Assembly: GCF_001522545.3 (NCBI RefSeq) | Contig: NC_031799.1 | Coordinates: 32,351,950-32,415,949 of the forward strand | Direction of reading: 5' to 3' | Length of the DNA: 64,000 nucleotides | Origin: Parus major | Taxonomy: Eukaryota; Chordata; Aves; Passeriformes; Paridae | In this document: in pieces, positions 37,064 through 49,500 of the stretch | How positions within the stretch are numbered: the first letter of the stretch is position 1 | How the letters are laid out: every line of letters begins with the position of its first letter | The notes under the pieces: model-generated | What the model saw: the letters and a program-made list of their open reading frames with translations, nothing else | The model's database searches: none | What the model was told of the DNA's origin: nothing | Made by a program: the position numbers and the translations under genes

Positions 37064-38447
37064 TTGCCAAGACTACTCTATGTGCTATCTAGCAGTCATA
37101 TTACACATCCATATAGTTGAACATGGGTTCTTCTCTCTGCTGAAGGGCATGTGGACTCCAGACTGTCAAATAATTTTCATTATAGAAAGGGAGAACTTTT
37201 AGCTGTATTGAAAATTTAATTCCTAGCTATATTACTGAACTAACAGTACTATTCTGTTTCAGAAAACTGGAGGGGGTCCCAGGTTAAAGGCTTCTTCTGC
37301 TTCCATTCTTCTCTTAAAATGGACAAATAAATTTGGTGGAGAGCAGCTCCTGCTATCTATATTCATATAATGTTTAGCTACCTAATTAAGTCATCTTGCA
37401 GGCAAAACCCAGATCTGTTGGCAGCAGAATGATTTACTGTGTCAAAAAGTTGTGCATTATCACTGTATTGTGTGACTGTACCAGGTGAAAACTTTATCCG
37501 TCTTCAGCGGAGTAATTGCTTGAATCAGCTTTCATCCCCCTCCCTTATTTTTTTTGGTATAAAGAAATTATGCATTTCAAAATGTTTTGGAAAAGAGTCA
37601 CAAGGTGTGCCGACAGCCTCCCAGACATGTGCATTTTGATGGACTTCACGGTCCTGCTGTACAGAAAACAGTGTACAGTTCTTAGTGTTTTGAAGATAGC
37701 TGTCAATAGAAAATACTTCTATTGAGCTGTGGATCAACTTCCCTAAAAGCTTCAACAGGGTTCTGCTGGCACTATCTTCTGCCATAGGATGTTATTTGCA
37801 GACATTTTCATCTTGGTTTTAACATTAACTGTAAAATTGAGGAAGTTTATAGAATGCAGAGCTACACTTCCTATGTTCTCACCGAGAAACAGATTCAGGA
37901 GCAAAACTCTGGCCTGCTGGAAGTTACTGGGAAAATTCTTACTTCTGTGTTGTCAATGTATAGACTTTATCCACTGAGAGCTATAGTAGCTTTTCATGAC
38001 TGGGTTGATTTTTGCCTTCCCAATTTAGCAAAAAGCCTAGGCAACATTATAAAGTATTTTCCTTCTACAGATCACAAAGCACGTTCCAAAATGAGTCATT
38101 ATTTAGTAAAATGATTACTCCATGTTCAGAAATTAGGTAAGCTAAACAAACAGGTTTAGGTTTTTTATTTTATTATTTTATTTTGTTAACATTGTTCTAT
38201 GCAAGAAACCAAACCAAACCAATTGACATCGATACCCCTTGCCAAGAAACTCAGACTTCCTGACTGAACCTCTTTTCTGCTGACTCATGCCATCAATTCT
38301 GATGTTTTATAGTTGCCAAACTTTCTTCATTCTTAGGTACTCTAAATAAGTATGCTTGAGAAGATGAAGGGACAAAATGAAAAGACATATTGCAAAAACT
38401 GAAATGAAGGACTTAGATCAACATTGGAATTCTTAATTGTAACATAT

Positions 38448-38607
38448 TTACAGGCTTCCCAGAGAAATGGGCACAGCAGTAGCCTGACAGAGTTCAAGAA
38501 GCATTTGAACAACACTCTCAGGCCCATGGCGTGACCATTGGTGATGGGCCAGAAGCTGGACTTGATGATCATTGTGCCAACTCAGCATATTCTGTGATTC
38601 TGTGATA
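38448..38607 (+). mobile_element. CR1 3' terminal fragment
   Basis: A short copy with 'aggcttcccagagaaatggg', 'ttcaagaagcatttgaacaa', 'ctcaggcccatgg', 'ctggacttgatgatcattgt' and the terminal octamer pair 'tctgtgattctgtgat' at 38591-38606. It is severely 5'-truncated. The well-kept terminus fixes orientation and end. Confidence 0.93.
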
Positions 38608-41600
38608 CCTGGCATGACTGTAATTCTCTGGATATTTTTATACAATTCACAAGTTACTTCCTACTACAAACAGTTTTGCTGCAGAAAACAGTTATTGATA
38701 TATATCACTATTTGTATTTGTCTCATATACTCCTTGGACTTCAAGACAGAAGCATTATAGAAATAAGGTGCCCAACCCAAAGTGACTAAGAATAAGATTT
38801 GCCAGTATCTTCTTTAAGGGTTAGGGGGTAGGAAATGGACAGGAGGTAATCGAAGTTCCCAGCCTTTTGCTGTGATCAGGATGATTCTCTACTTTCCTAT
38901 ATAAAAGAGTCCTGTCTTTTCCCTTCTGTTTTTGCAATTTTCAGTCTATCGTACTTGTAATTTTTAGTTGCTTTTGCTGCTAAATAGGCTTGAGAGGAAA
39001 GCCCAGGAAGCCAGCATATAATTGTTTCTATAAATTCCACAGTGAATACTGCAAACATAACATATTTTATTCAAGGTATTAGCAGGTTACACTGGAGTTA
39101 CCTGTATGGTTTCTGAAATATTTTTTTTTTAATTGTGTTCTGCTTTTTGTCTCCTTTAAGTCTTTTAATTCACAAGAAGAACATTAGTATCTTCAGTTTG
39201 TCAAAATCTTCTGGTTTTTGTTTTAAAAATCATAATCTTTCTTTGTTTTATTTTAGTTTTGTTTTGCAGGTTTTGGTTTTTCACCAGCCAGGTCTTGGTT
39301 AATTTACAGGCTATTTTCAGGTTCTTTAGTTGCTGTCATCATAAATCCTTTGTGTGGCTCAGAGTGTGAGTGCTAGTCAAGATCAGACACCTGTGTACCA
39401 TTCTCTGCAAAGTAAATTTTGGATTCAGATTCAGTCTTTTCTGCACTGAGAAGTATCAGCCATCTTATTTTCTTTTCTTTAAAAATAAGAACTAGATTAT
39501 GAAGATGGATAGTGTTTGAAGTTCCAGTTTTCGTCTTCAAAATCTGGGAAAAAAAGATGGGTTAGGAGAAAAGATTAATTTGGTATCACTGCTATTCCTA
39601 CCACTAACAAAGAACAGTATGTGCCCCACAGTTTATGCAGTTTAAGGGTCCAGTTTTAGAGTTAGTTTAAGCATTATGTTGAAACAATCTGTGAGTGGGG
39701 GCTTTGTGCCCTTGCCAAGTGAAGAAAGGCATGGAACTTGTGCAAGAAGTGGGTAGGATGCTGACCAGGCACTTTCTAAGTAAGATTTAAAAAGCACTGC
39801 TGTTTTTCTCCCAGGGCTGAGGTATAGGTGCTGAAAGCAGTACAAAGTGCTTGCCTGCATTCCACAGAGCCTTGGGCATGTCTCTCTCTCTCCTAATGGA
39901 CCTGAGCTCCAGTTTCCATGCTTCTGCCATCTGAGGTGCCATGGTCTGTGCTGTTTTCTGGGGCAAATGGAGAGAGAAGGAAACAGCTGGTGCTTGGGTG
40001 GAGAGGGAGCCCTTTTACTTGGCTTTGCCATCAGACCACAAGAAGTATCAGATCCCGGCATTGAAACATGAGTCCATAGCAAAGCAGTGCAAATTCTTCC
40101 AGTAGCTAGAGTAAGACTCAGGACATCTGGGGAAATTCTGTGTCAATCTATGTATTTTGCATGTCTGCACCAGTAGTAACCCTCTTCCTACCGTGTCGTC
40201 ACTTATTAGTCCCTGAGTGTAGAGGATGTTAGTCCTTACATAGATTAATATTTCCATTAAATATGTCTAAATATGACTACCATTTTCTCACACAGCCTTG
40301 TACTCCTTGCTTTCTTTCAGCCTCACTGTTGGTCATTTCTTTTGCATGATCTCAGTAAGAGCTAGGGACCCCTGGATAATCTGGCTGTTGCATCAAACCG
40401 CTTCCCAGAAATCTACCAACTCTGCCAGTGTTCCAGAATGCAAATGTGACAGTGGTATGACACTAGCAGTAGCTAACCATGCAGACGTGGGCAGCTACCC
40501 TGGAAAACAAAGGAGACAAAGAGAAACATACCATCAGAAGGTCAAATGGGTAATGGAAAATAACATTTTATATATGACTGACCTTTAACCTGAAGCTTTC
40601 CTGTTGACGAACTTTTTGCTTTTCTGACAGTAAAGTAGTTGAATAATTCTGTAGTTCTATTTTCTGTGATAAAGTTTTCATCATAAGTGAAGCAAAAATA
40701 AAACTATAATTAAAAATGTTTGAAATTTACTTTTTTTTCAGAATTCTTTCCTATTTAAAAGTTTATCAATTACCAAAGTAATTGCTACCATTGTCATGAA
40801 GATAACGGGAAAAAGGAATACAGTATTATAGTTATTATTAAGTAATAGGTAATTTTGGTTTTCCTCCTTCCTCTAAAAAATTTTAGAGGCCTGTAACTAT
40901 TAATGTTAGCTAGATAAGTGATAATGTGATTTAAAAGCATATCACAAAGATTTCTTCCACTGATTGTCCCAAATGGGAGGCACAATGCAAGAAACATAAA
41001 ACTGATTTCATTTGTTGTAGGGAAGTTTCTGGTTTAGGACTCAGATATTTGGAAAGTGAAAAAAAAAAAAAAGTCTGTAAAGCATTTGTAGTTTTGTGAG
41101 AAAAGTACTGAACACAAGCCAACACAAACTTGTGGTCTCAGCTGAGTTTCCAGCAAATTCTAGCCTTCACTGCAAATTCATCAAGAACAATTATATGTAA
41201 TTTGGTACAATTGTCAGCTTATACTAGGAGGCCCTTTATATGGAGCTACAGAAGAAACTGTGTTACTTCCCATATGCACCCTAATGGGTGCATTAATCTT
41301 TGCTCAAAGGCATATCATGAATACAGGCACTGCTGTCAAATCCTCACTGGGCAAATACCAGCCCTCATGATGAACTTTGGGGAGAAAGTCTGTACTGATA
41401 TTCAAAAACCAGAGTAGGTTCCCTACAGCTGGCATATTTTCTTGACTTTGATGTTTGGCTGTAGTGCCCAGATGTAGTTCTAAGAGCTTGTGTTTAAGAT
41501 GTATGCATACATGCATATTGTCCTTCAAATCTTTGGCATTTCTAGATTGCAATTTTCAGGAGAGTAAAGGGCAATTAAGTGTTAAAATGTAATGAAAATT

Positions 41601-42755
41601 CATTAGTGACTTATCCTTAATGTATAAAACCACCTATATAGCAGCTGCATTAAGTGAGATTCAAGTTGTGATTGGTTAGCATTCCCCAGGAAGACCAGGA
41701 CATGTACTTTAAGGCTTTGGAAAGACACAAGTATATAATCTATATGATATTATATCAGGAACTTGGGTGTACTCAGTAGAAACAGAAATTCAGCTTCTTT
41801 GAATATTAAGTTTTTATTTTAAGAATAGAGGATGTCTTGTTCACTCTGTTCTTTGAGGTCCTTTAGTGCCATGTAAGTGCAACAAGCTTTAAGAGATAAC
41901 ACAATAGACCAAGTTCCTGAGTGAAATAGGTTCACTGAATTTTGAATAAACCTTTTAGAGATTACTATTCCATGGAAATTCATTGCATTGTATTCAATCT
42001 TTACATCATTATTCCTTGAAATCCAAGATGGTCTTCTCTGGTTAGCATCAGAGCTGCAGACAGCAGCAAGATTGGTTAACCATGGCTACATTTACACATT
42101 ATGTACTGAAACAGAAGACTGTAAACTTGCTATCGGATCTTCAAGCTACTGTGTTTTTAAGGAAGTAGCAGTGTGATGTAGATATGTAAAACATGAGAAT
42201 AAATATTGACAAGTTCCTTGATAAATAAAAATTGACAAATTTAAAAATTATGATCAGATATATATGTAGATGTGAGAAAATATTATGAACCAGGAATATA
42301 TTTATTAACTTACAATATCACTAAAAAATTCTTCATGTTTTTAGAGGAATACTGCCTTATTCATCCTGTTTCTACTTTGCTTTTTTTATTGCAACTACTC
42401 TAAGGATGGAAAAATTTGTACTGAGGGAGAAAAAATACATCTTTAAGGTGCCCTGAGCTGACCATACTGTTAATGCAAACATGCTATCACATCCTGGGTA
42501 ACAAAGTTCTACTTCAAGGTCCCCAGGCATCTTTCCTTGTGCCAATAAAAACTGTCTTCATGCAATGAAATGACAGGCTAGATCACTGTACTAAGATTTC
42601 CTTTATATCCTAGCTATTTATTTTCTGAGGCTTTAAGTTATGGTCTGTGTCTCTCTTAAAGGAATTTGTAGTGTTGTTTTGTCCTATTAGATGTGGTCAT
42701 CAAAAGAACTGTGAATTCCTGTGTGACAAAACATCTTATCATAGACTTGTAAATA
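38608..42755. other. Mostly unique sequence; locally GC-richer patch at 39640-40140
   Basis: No interspersed repeat is recognised. T/G-rich sequence lies at 39234-39292. The patch 39640-40140 is clearly richer in GC than its surroundings and is open on the minus strand for 146 codons (first ATG seven codons in), with no motif that I recognise. A short inverted repeat is at 40870-40889. Confidence 0.5.
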
Positions 42756-43525
42756 GAGTCTATAGAATGCCTTGGGTTGGAAGGGACTTTATCTAATCCC
42801 AATTCTTGTGCTGTGGGCAGGAACACCTTCCAGCAGATCAGGTTGCTCAGAGCCCATCCAAACTGGTCTTAAATGCTGCCAGGGATAGTGCATCCACAGC
42901 TTACCTGCTGCCAGTGCCTCTCCACCCTCACAGTAAAGACTTTCTTCCTAATATCTAATCAAACCTTACTCTCCTTAAGTTTGAAGCCATTCCTCCTTGT
43001 CCTGTCACTATATGCTCATTTAAATAGTGTCTCCATTTTTCTTGTAGGTTCCTTTCAGCTACTGGATGGCCCAAATTAGGTAATTCTGGAGCATTCTCCA
43101 GGCTGAACAATCCCAGTTCTCCCAGTCTCCCCTCACAGCAAAGCAGCTCCATCCCTCTAATCATTTTGGTGGCCTCTCCTGGACTCTCTCCAACAGGTCC
43201 ATGTCCATCCTGTGCTGGCAACTCCAAAGCTGGATGCAGCAGAGCAGAGGGGCAGAATCACCTCCCTTGCAGTGGCCAGGCTGGTTTGGATGCAGCCCAG
43301 AACTCCACTGGTTATCTGGGCTTCAAGCACATATTGCTGGGTCATGTCCAGCATCTTCTCCACCAGCACCCTCAAGTCCTTCTCAGCAAGGCTGCTCTCA
43401 ATTTCAATTCATCCCCCAGGCTCTGCTGACACCAGGGATTGCACTGACCCAGGTGCAGCACTGTGCCCTTGGTCTTGGTAAACCTCATGATATATCCATG
43501 AACCTTCTTGAGAAGGTCCCTCTGG
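42756..43525 (-). mobile_element. CR1 fragment, about 770 bases, minus strand
   Basis: One of the best-preserved CR1 pieces in the window. The plus strand shows 'gccttgggttggaagggact' near the 3' end (42770), 'ttgctcagagcccatccaaa', 'aagccattcctccttgtcct', 'agctccatccctctaatcat', 'gcagcccagaactccactgg' and 'caagtccttctcagcaaggc', all complements of consecutive CR1 segments. It then ends, 5'-truncated, at about 43525. On the minus strand, stops and indels break the ORF2 tail. The terminal octamers are replaced by 'gagtctatagaatg'. Confidence 0.95.
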
Positions 43526-46500
43526 AAAGATATGTCAGAATTTTATGTTTTTCTGTCCCTGAACAGGCATTATGCTTTTTCATTCTTGTGAGATGTCTTT
43601 GCAGTTATCCTGTGCTGTTTCTCACTTGACCTGTATTTTCTACCTTCTGTGTGTATAGTCCCATGCATTCCCTTCCCTTGAATACATTAGGTCTGCTTGG
43701 TATTTAGAAAGTGCACTGCTATGCCCTGCAGATTTAGAAGGTCTGAAAGCAGATAAATATAAGACCATCAGAAACACATGATGATAAATCACAGAAAAAT
43801 AGCCAGACTTTTATAATTAGACCAAAGAAATTTTTAATGTTTTATGTTGTAGCAGAAAAATCTGCCATAGAAATATGCTAAGACTGTACATTAGGTTAAT
43901 TTTCTATTACTTATTAAATTTCCCAAACAAAACTTGGTTGTAAATTTGTTGCAGGGCTCTAATAAATGCTTCTCTTCTGTTCTGTGTAATTAACTACACA
44001 AGTGTGCTGTGCTGAGACATAAATATGCGTTGACACTGTCAGAAAGCAGCAGGCAGTGCTCCCATAAGGGAGTCTGATCTGGGAGCTGATGGTGACTCCA
44101 ACACAGACCTTGCTTGCAATGACAGGCACAGTTCTTAAGGGTTGGACCACAGCAGGCAACTAGATACTGATGACAGGGTCTATCAAAAGCCTTGCCAGGC
44201 AAGGCAAGGGGATGAATCAAGGTCGGAGTACAATCAGTGGCACCTAGATGCAGTACAGCACAAACCTTAAATAGCAGCTTTGATCTTGCTGTACTGCTAA
44301 CTTCAGCTCCTGGCAGGTAGAGAGACCTTGTGATAGCTTGCGATAGGCTTACAAGTGCTGGTAGATGAGGGATTTATCATGTGAATATTTCCTGTAAGGC
44401 CTATAAAGATGGATGTAGCACAACTACACTGCAGTCCCTTCTGTTTTGCCATTTTGTACTTTGAGAAACATAAGTGCTCTCATTTCATTGTTCCACTAGA
44501 GGTCCCTAAAACTTGTATCAGATGTAAAAGTTGAGACACCGTAATGATCTGTATGGAGGAATTATGAGAAAATATTGTTGGATTAGAACAGCCCACAGCA
44601 TGCCTGATCTAGGAGGAAACATCTTACAGAGGCTTCAAATATCAAGCCAACAAAAGGCAAGAGGCGCAGTACACCAGCTTGTGGTATAACACGATCAAAT
44701 GATCAATGTGAGATGACCTCAAGAACAGCTGAAAGAAAAAATGAAAGCTGTGGCAGAAGGCTGAAGGACTCTGGAGGTAAGGCTCCAGTCTCCTAGCACT
44801 CCAGTGGTTTGCAGAGAAGCTACAAAATTGAAACTGTTCAGTTGGAAATATCAGGTCAGTACAGGGGCTTGGCAGTATCCTTCTGCAGCTCCATTGCCAT
44901 GGAGCATCGACACTGGTTTACAGACTGTGAATGAACTCTGTATGTATGTACAAAGTGGTGGTGGTAGCATTTGTACATGCTTAGTTTTCCATTGCCATCA
45001 CAGATGAAAATTCCCAATAGAAGAAAAATCGTATTCCAACAGTGAATGTGCCCACTTTTGAGTAGTAAAAGCCAGTAGCTGCCAACTAAGTATGCCTCTA
45101 CCATCTTATTCCTCTGAGCCAAAACCGGATATTTAAGCCAGAACCATGTGGCAATACAAAGTATGAGAGGTAAACTCACTCTGTCAATTGCTTTCATGTA
45201 ACTAACACTGAAGATCTTTGCAAACAATTATCTCTTATTTTGTGGGCCCTGTTTAGATTTTATTTTAAATCACTGTGGTAATTATTTAATAAAAGATTAA
45301 TTTAATAGAATTTAAAAATGTACTTTTAATATTCTATCTAGCAAATGTTTTATATCTTCCCATTCAATCACTTTACAGCCTTTTCTTATTATGCAGATTT
45401 AATATTCTTTTCTACAGATAGAGGATGTGCTTTTAATCTAAACTTAGCAATTAATTGCCAATTACTTTCAAAAGCCAATTTTAACCAGGCACAGCACATC
45501 TGCCTGACAAGGCTTCTGGTAAAATCTCTGAGAAACACAGTCTGCAATGAGATGAAGTCTCTCCATTTAATGCATAAAGAACATTAAAAGCTGGGTGAGA
45601 ACTGATAGGACATGCATGATCAGGAAACTTGAGTTGGCCAAAGAAAAACCCTGAATTTCAGTCATCTTAAGAGAGGCTACAAAGAGATAGACAAAATTTA
45701 TGACAGTATCCTTTATTTCAGGTTTGTTAAAGCCAGGGAGTTTGAATAATCATGGGGTAACAGAAATTTGTGCAATAACCAGCAAGATGAATGTGAGTTA
45801 ACATTTTGTGAGTTTATTTGCTGTTTGTTGTTGCATTGGATGAGCTGTAAAGACACATTTTGGCTAAGTGTTCAGTTTGTTGGATACAACACAATACACC
45901 AGTATCCTATCAAAAGAAATTGCCTTTTCAGATCTTTTTCTAGTTTTTTTTTTTAACTTTTATTCTAATTTTGAGTGTGCAGTTACTACTGCATTGCTAC
46001 TATGCATAGCTTTTCTGCTCTCTATTGCATTCTGCTGAAGATTAGACGTAGAGCCAAGACTCTCAAAAGCCTCAACGTGGTTCCAATGCCCAATGAGACT
46101 TTTAAAGTACTGAGTCAGATCCTAAGATTCTGTTTTGGTTTTCACTTGGATGTTCATGCTGTATTTATCTTCATGGCTCAGGCTTATATCATTGGCTGGT
46201 AAGGAAAGATGTGAGTGAGATCTACAGCCAGTGCCATGCCCCCATAGAGTCTTGTTATTGGTTATTTATGCAGGCAATATGATTTGAGTTGGTGCTGTTC
46301 TGTCAAATGGAAGGTCTCTTCTGAACTACTGAAACATGGAACTCTTGGCCCGGTTTCAGGGAATGTAAGGGTGAACTTCACAGTTTTGTGCCTCCTGATC
46401 CTGGATCATGTGTGGAGAGATGAATACTTTTTTAGCTATGTGTACCCTGAAATCTGTCTCCCAGAATGAGCTCTACTAATTTATATCATACACTCCTTGA

Positions 46501-49500
46501 GAAAAAATTTGTGAAAAATAATGAAAAATTTGTAGATTATTCCTTATGTTTAAACCAGGAGCAATCTATCCGGAATAAACAAAGAGCTTTGAGATGCCCT
46601 TTACCTGACTTAATTTTATGTGAAAAACTGATAAAAAGGAAGACATCATGAGTACATATAATATGTTATCATCTAAAACTGTACTGTAATCAGTACACTG
46701 AAAATCATTATTTCCTGTTTGGGAATTGCAACCTTCCATAGTAGCACTGGTCCTCTGCTTCTTGAATATTTCATGGAGTTGTGGTTTGTGATTGCTTTGC
46801 AATCTGAGCACATACTTTTGTGGTATATCCAGCTCAGGAAAAAAAGGTAGGGTTTCTGCTTTAGAATGTTGTTTTTGTACTAAAAGCAATTTTAATTTTT
46901 TTTTTATTATTCAGTCAAGATTTGATTTGACCGATAAACTTAGGTCCTACCTTAATAAAAACATATTAATGTATAAAATAAGCTCTTTGTTTATGTAGTA
47001 TGGTTTGTTGTTGACTTTTGGCATATTTTAGGAGCTGTTTGCATTTTGGGGATGATTACTGTTATTTCTTTGATTCATTACCTGGATTAAGGTACAGCTA
47101 GCTTAAGCCATGATGTGAAACTGCTTTCCTTTCCCTCTTTGATGCATTTTAATACTTCATTCTCCCCCATTTAAATTTTGGAGCCAGGTGTTGGCTTCAG
47201 AATTTGAATGAAATCTTTTACATGTTGGTTTCTAAAGCAGGAGCTGTTTTGGTTTGAAGGCACAGCAGTTTGAAAGTGAACAGAGAAACATTGCATATGT
47301 TAATGGCTAATGGATTATTTCAGTTTCCTAAGTCTGAAAAGAGCTGTGCTTTTACAGGACAGATGATAATTTCATAATTCATAATTTTTAACTATAGCAG
47401 AAAAGGAGATTTTTAAGGTAAGAAATATGTCAAGCTCAAGCATATGACTTGCTCAAGATTTCACACAGCTGTGACCTGGTCTCATTTATACTGTTTTCAG
47501 CTGTGGATTCTTCTAACTGAGGCAGCTGTAACAAGTACTACACTTTTTCTTTATTTGAAAGCTGTATAACAGAGTTGTGCTGTGCCTAAGGGATCAAGGA
47601 AACAGGCACAGGAGATTACAGGTGGTGATGCAAGGGGACAGGCAACCAGAAGAATGGAGAAAGTTCTAGAGAGGAGATGAGTGGTTATCTCTCCTCACCA
47701 CACATTTCACCGCTACTGATGCTTAAGGAGTGTGAAATCTGTCTTGTTTTCTCCTGACAGTCTCTCCCATCAGCTTAAGGTGCACTGCACATTTTCCCTG
47801 TTTGCTGAGTAGCTGCTGATGGCCTCACATGTAAAAGTTTTTAGACCTACCATGCCTGAGCTTATACATGGATAATACATTTTAGAATATTAATTTTGCA
47901 TTTCCTTTTGTACAGCATCTAAAGCATTATGTTTTTCATGTGAGCTTAGGCTGAAAAAGTTGTGAGAATGTCAGATGATAATTTACTGTTCAACCAAGCC
48001 AAAAAATGGTATATTTTACTCAAAACATGTGCAACCTCCTATGCATGGAATCACACTAATTACTGTTGTGTTCTACCAGGGGTTGCACAGCACAAATTAC
48101 AATTCTTGTAATACTCATTATTCAACTGCTGCTTTTCAGGGTAGGTTTGCTTGAGAAATAAGTTCTAGGTCTCTTCCTGTTTTGTCCTTTGCTCCATAAA
48201 AGAAGGGAAAGTGAAACCAGGGATGTAACATCAAATCAGTTATAAAGAAGCATGTGATACCAGGGTGTAGTGAGAATTAAAAATTAGTTCTTATCCAAGG
48301 TCGGTGTTTCTGTAGTAGTCAAAGACAATCTTCTGCACACTGCTGAAAGATGTATAAAAAATCCCTGTTTTAACTAGATTTTAATGAATTGACAACTTCT
48401 GCTGTGTCATCCTTCATTATTAATGAAAGTTGCCTGATCAGACAGGCAACTAGAGTGGGGGTTGTTCTGTCGAAAAAAGGTGATACCTCAATCTGTCTCT
48501 CTCCTTTAACATTACTACTTTACTGTCAAGACACCAATAATATTTATGAACTGATTATTTATTATTGCTTTTCACTGGTCTTCTGTGGAATACACTGGGC
48601 TAGAATCACACAGTATATGCAGCCTGAGCATTTGTCATCTATCTGTGATTGTGGTCTGAGTACCTCCAGCTTGTTAGGTTAACTGCCCCAAAGACTCATG
48701 AAGATGTTTTAATGGGAGTTTGCAACAGAGATAGAATGGGTAGAGTCTCAGCAGGGGGAGAGAACTTTGATGATTTTTTCACTCCACCTCTATAAATTTG
48801 GAAGTGATTGAAATAGAGCAAAGGTTTTGCCTCACTCTAACAAGTGGAAGTGCTCAAATGTCATCCAAGTATTCCTCCATTCTGTGAAGAATATATGATT
48901 TTCGAACGAATAAACAAATAAGATTTCTTCTGATTTCAATTCATAGTTTTTCTCTTTGGAGCTCAGACTCTCTCAGCTTCTTGACAGCTGTAGAATGCCT
49001 TCAAAAATCAGAAGGATGCTGTCATTGTGGGCTCTCTCCCACACTTATTAGTTATATGCTGTATTGCTAGCTTGTTATTTTTGGTAGCATGTGCACTTCC
49101 TTTCTCCACACTTCTCTTTTCTTTTAATCCTTATGTGGGCAATTGCTGAAAATGAGGGTCCAGTTTTCACTGTTGGGAGGTGTTAATTCTTCACTGTGGG
49201 AGCAAGTGAACATTATTGAAAAGTCCAGAATTTATCAGCTCTGTCTGCTGCCAGAATTCAAGAGCTGACCAGTGCTATTAAAAGCCACAGGATCTTTTGT
49301 GGCTATGGTACCATTTTCTGCGTTATTGTGGGCATAAAGAAGGGATCAGAGGCATTTTAGTGCATAAAGGATGAATAAAGAAAATTATCTCCTTGATCTC
49401 CCAAACATATTGCTACACAGAACATAGAGGACATGTTGACTTCTTTACCCTTTCCCCCCTGCTCCCAAGTCTTTTCAAGACCACTATTTGTAAATCTAAA

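Larger units (their letters stand above)
34404..38447. other. Unique AT-rich sequence, no recognised gene
   Basis: About 4 kb. It contains an AT-rich low-complexity zone at 35405-35580 and a TTTTG-type simple repeat at 36997-37063. A minus-strand open frame at 35569-35934 has 121 codons but starts at TTG rather than ATG and has no known motif. No exon is supported. Confidence 0.5.

Noticed and set aside
36780..37202. Plus-strand open frames of 95-140 codons
   Set aside because: They are carried by a T-rich TTTTG-type simple repeat, which lacks stop codons on this strand; no protein feature is seen.
43157..43629. Overlapping open frames on both strands of up to 142 codons
   Set aside because: They are mostly the GC-rich body of the CR1 at 42756-43525 read in irrelevant frames.
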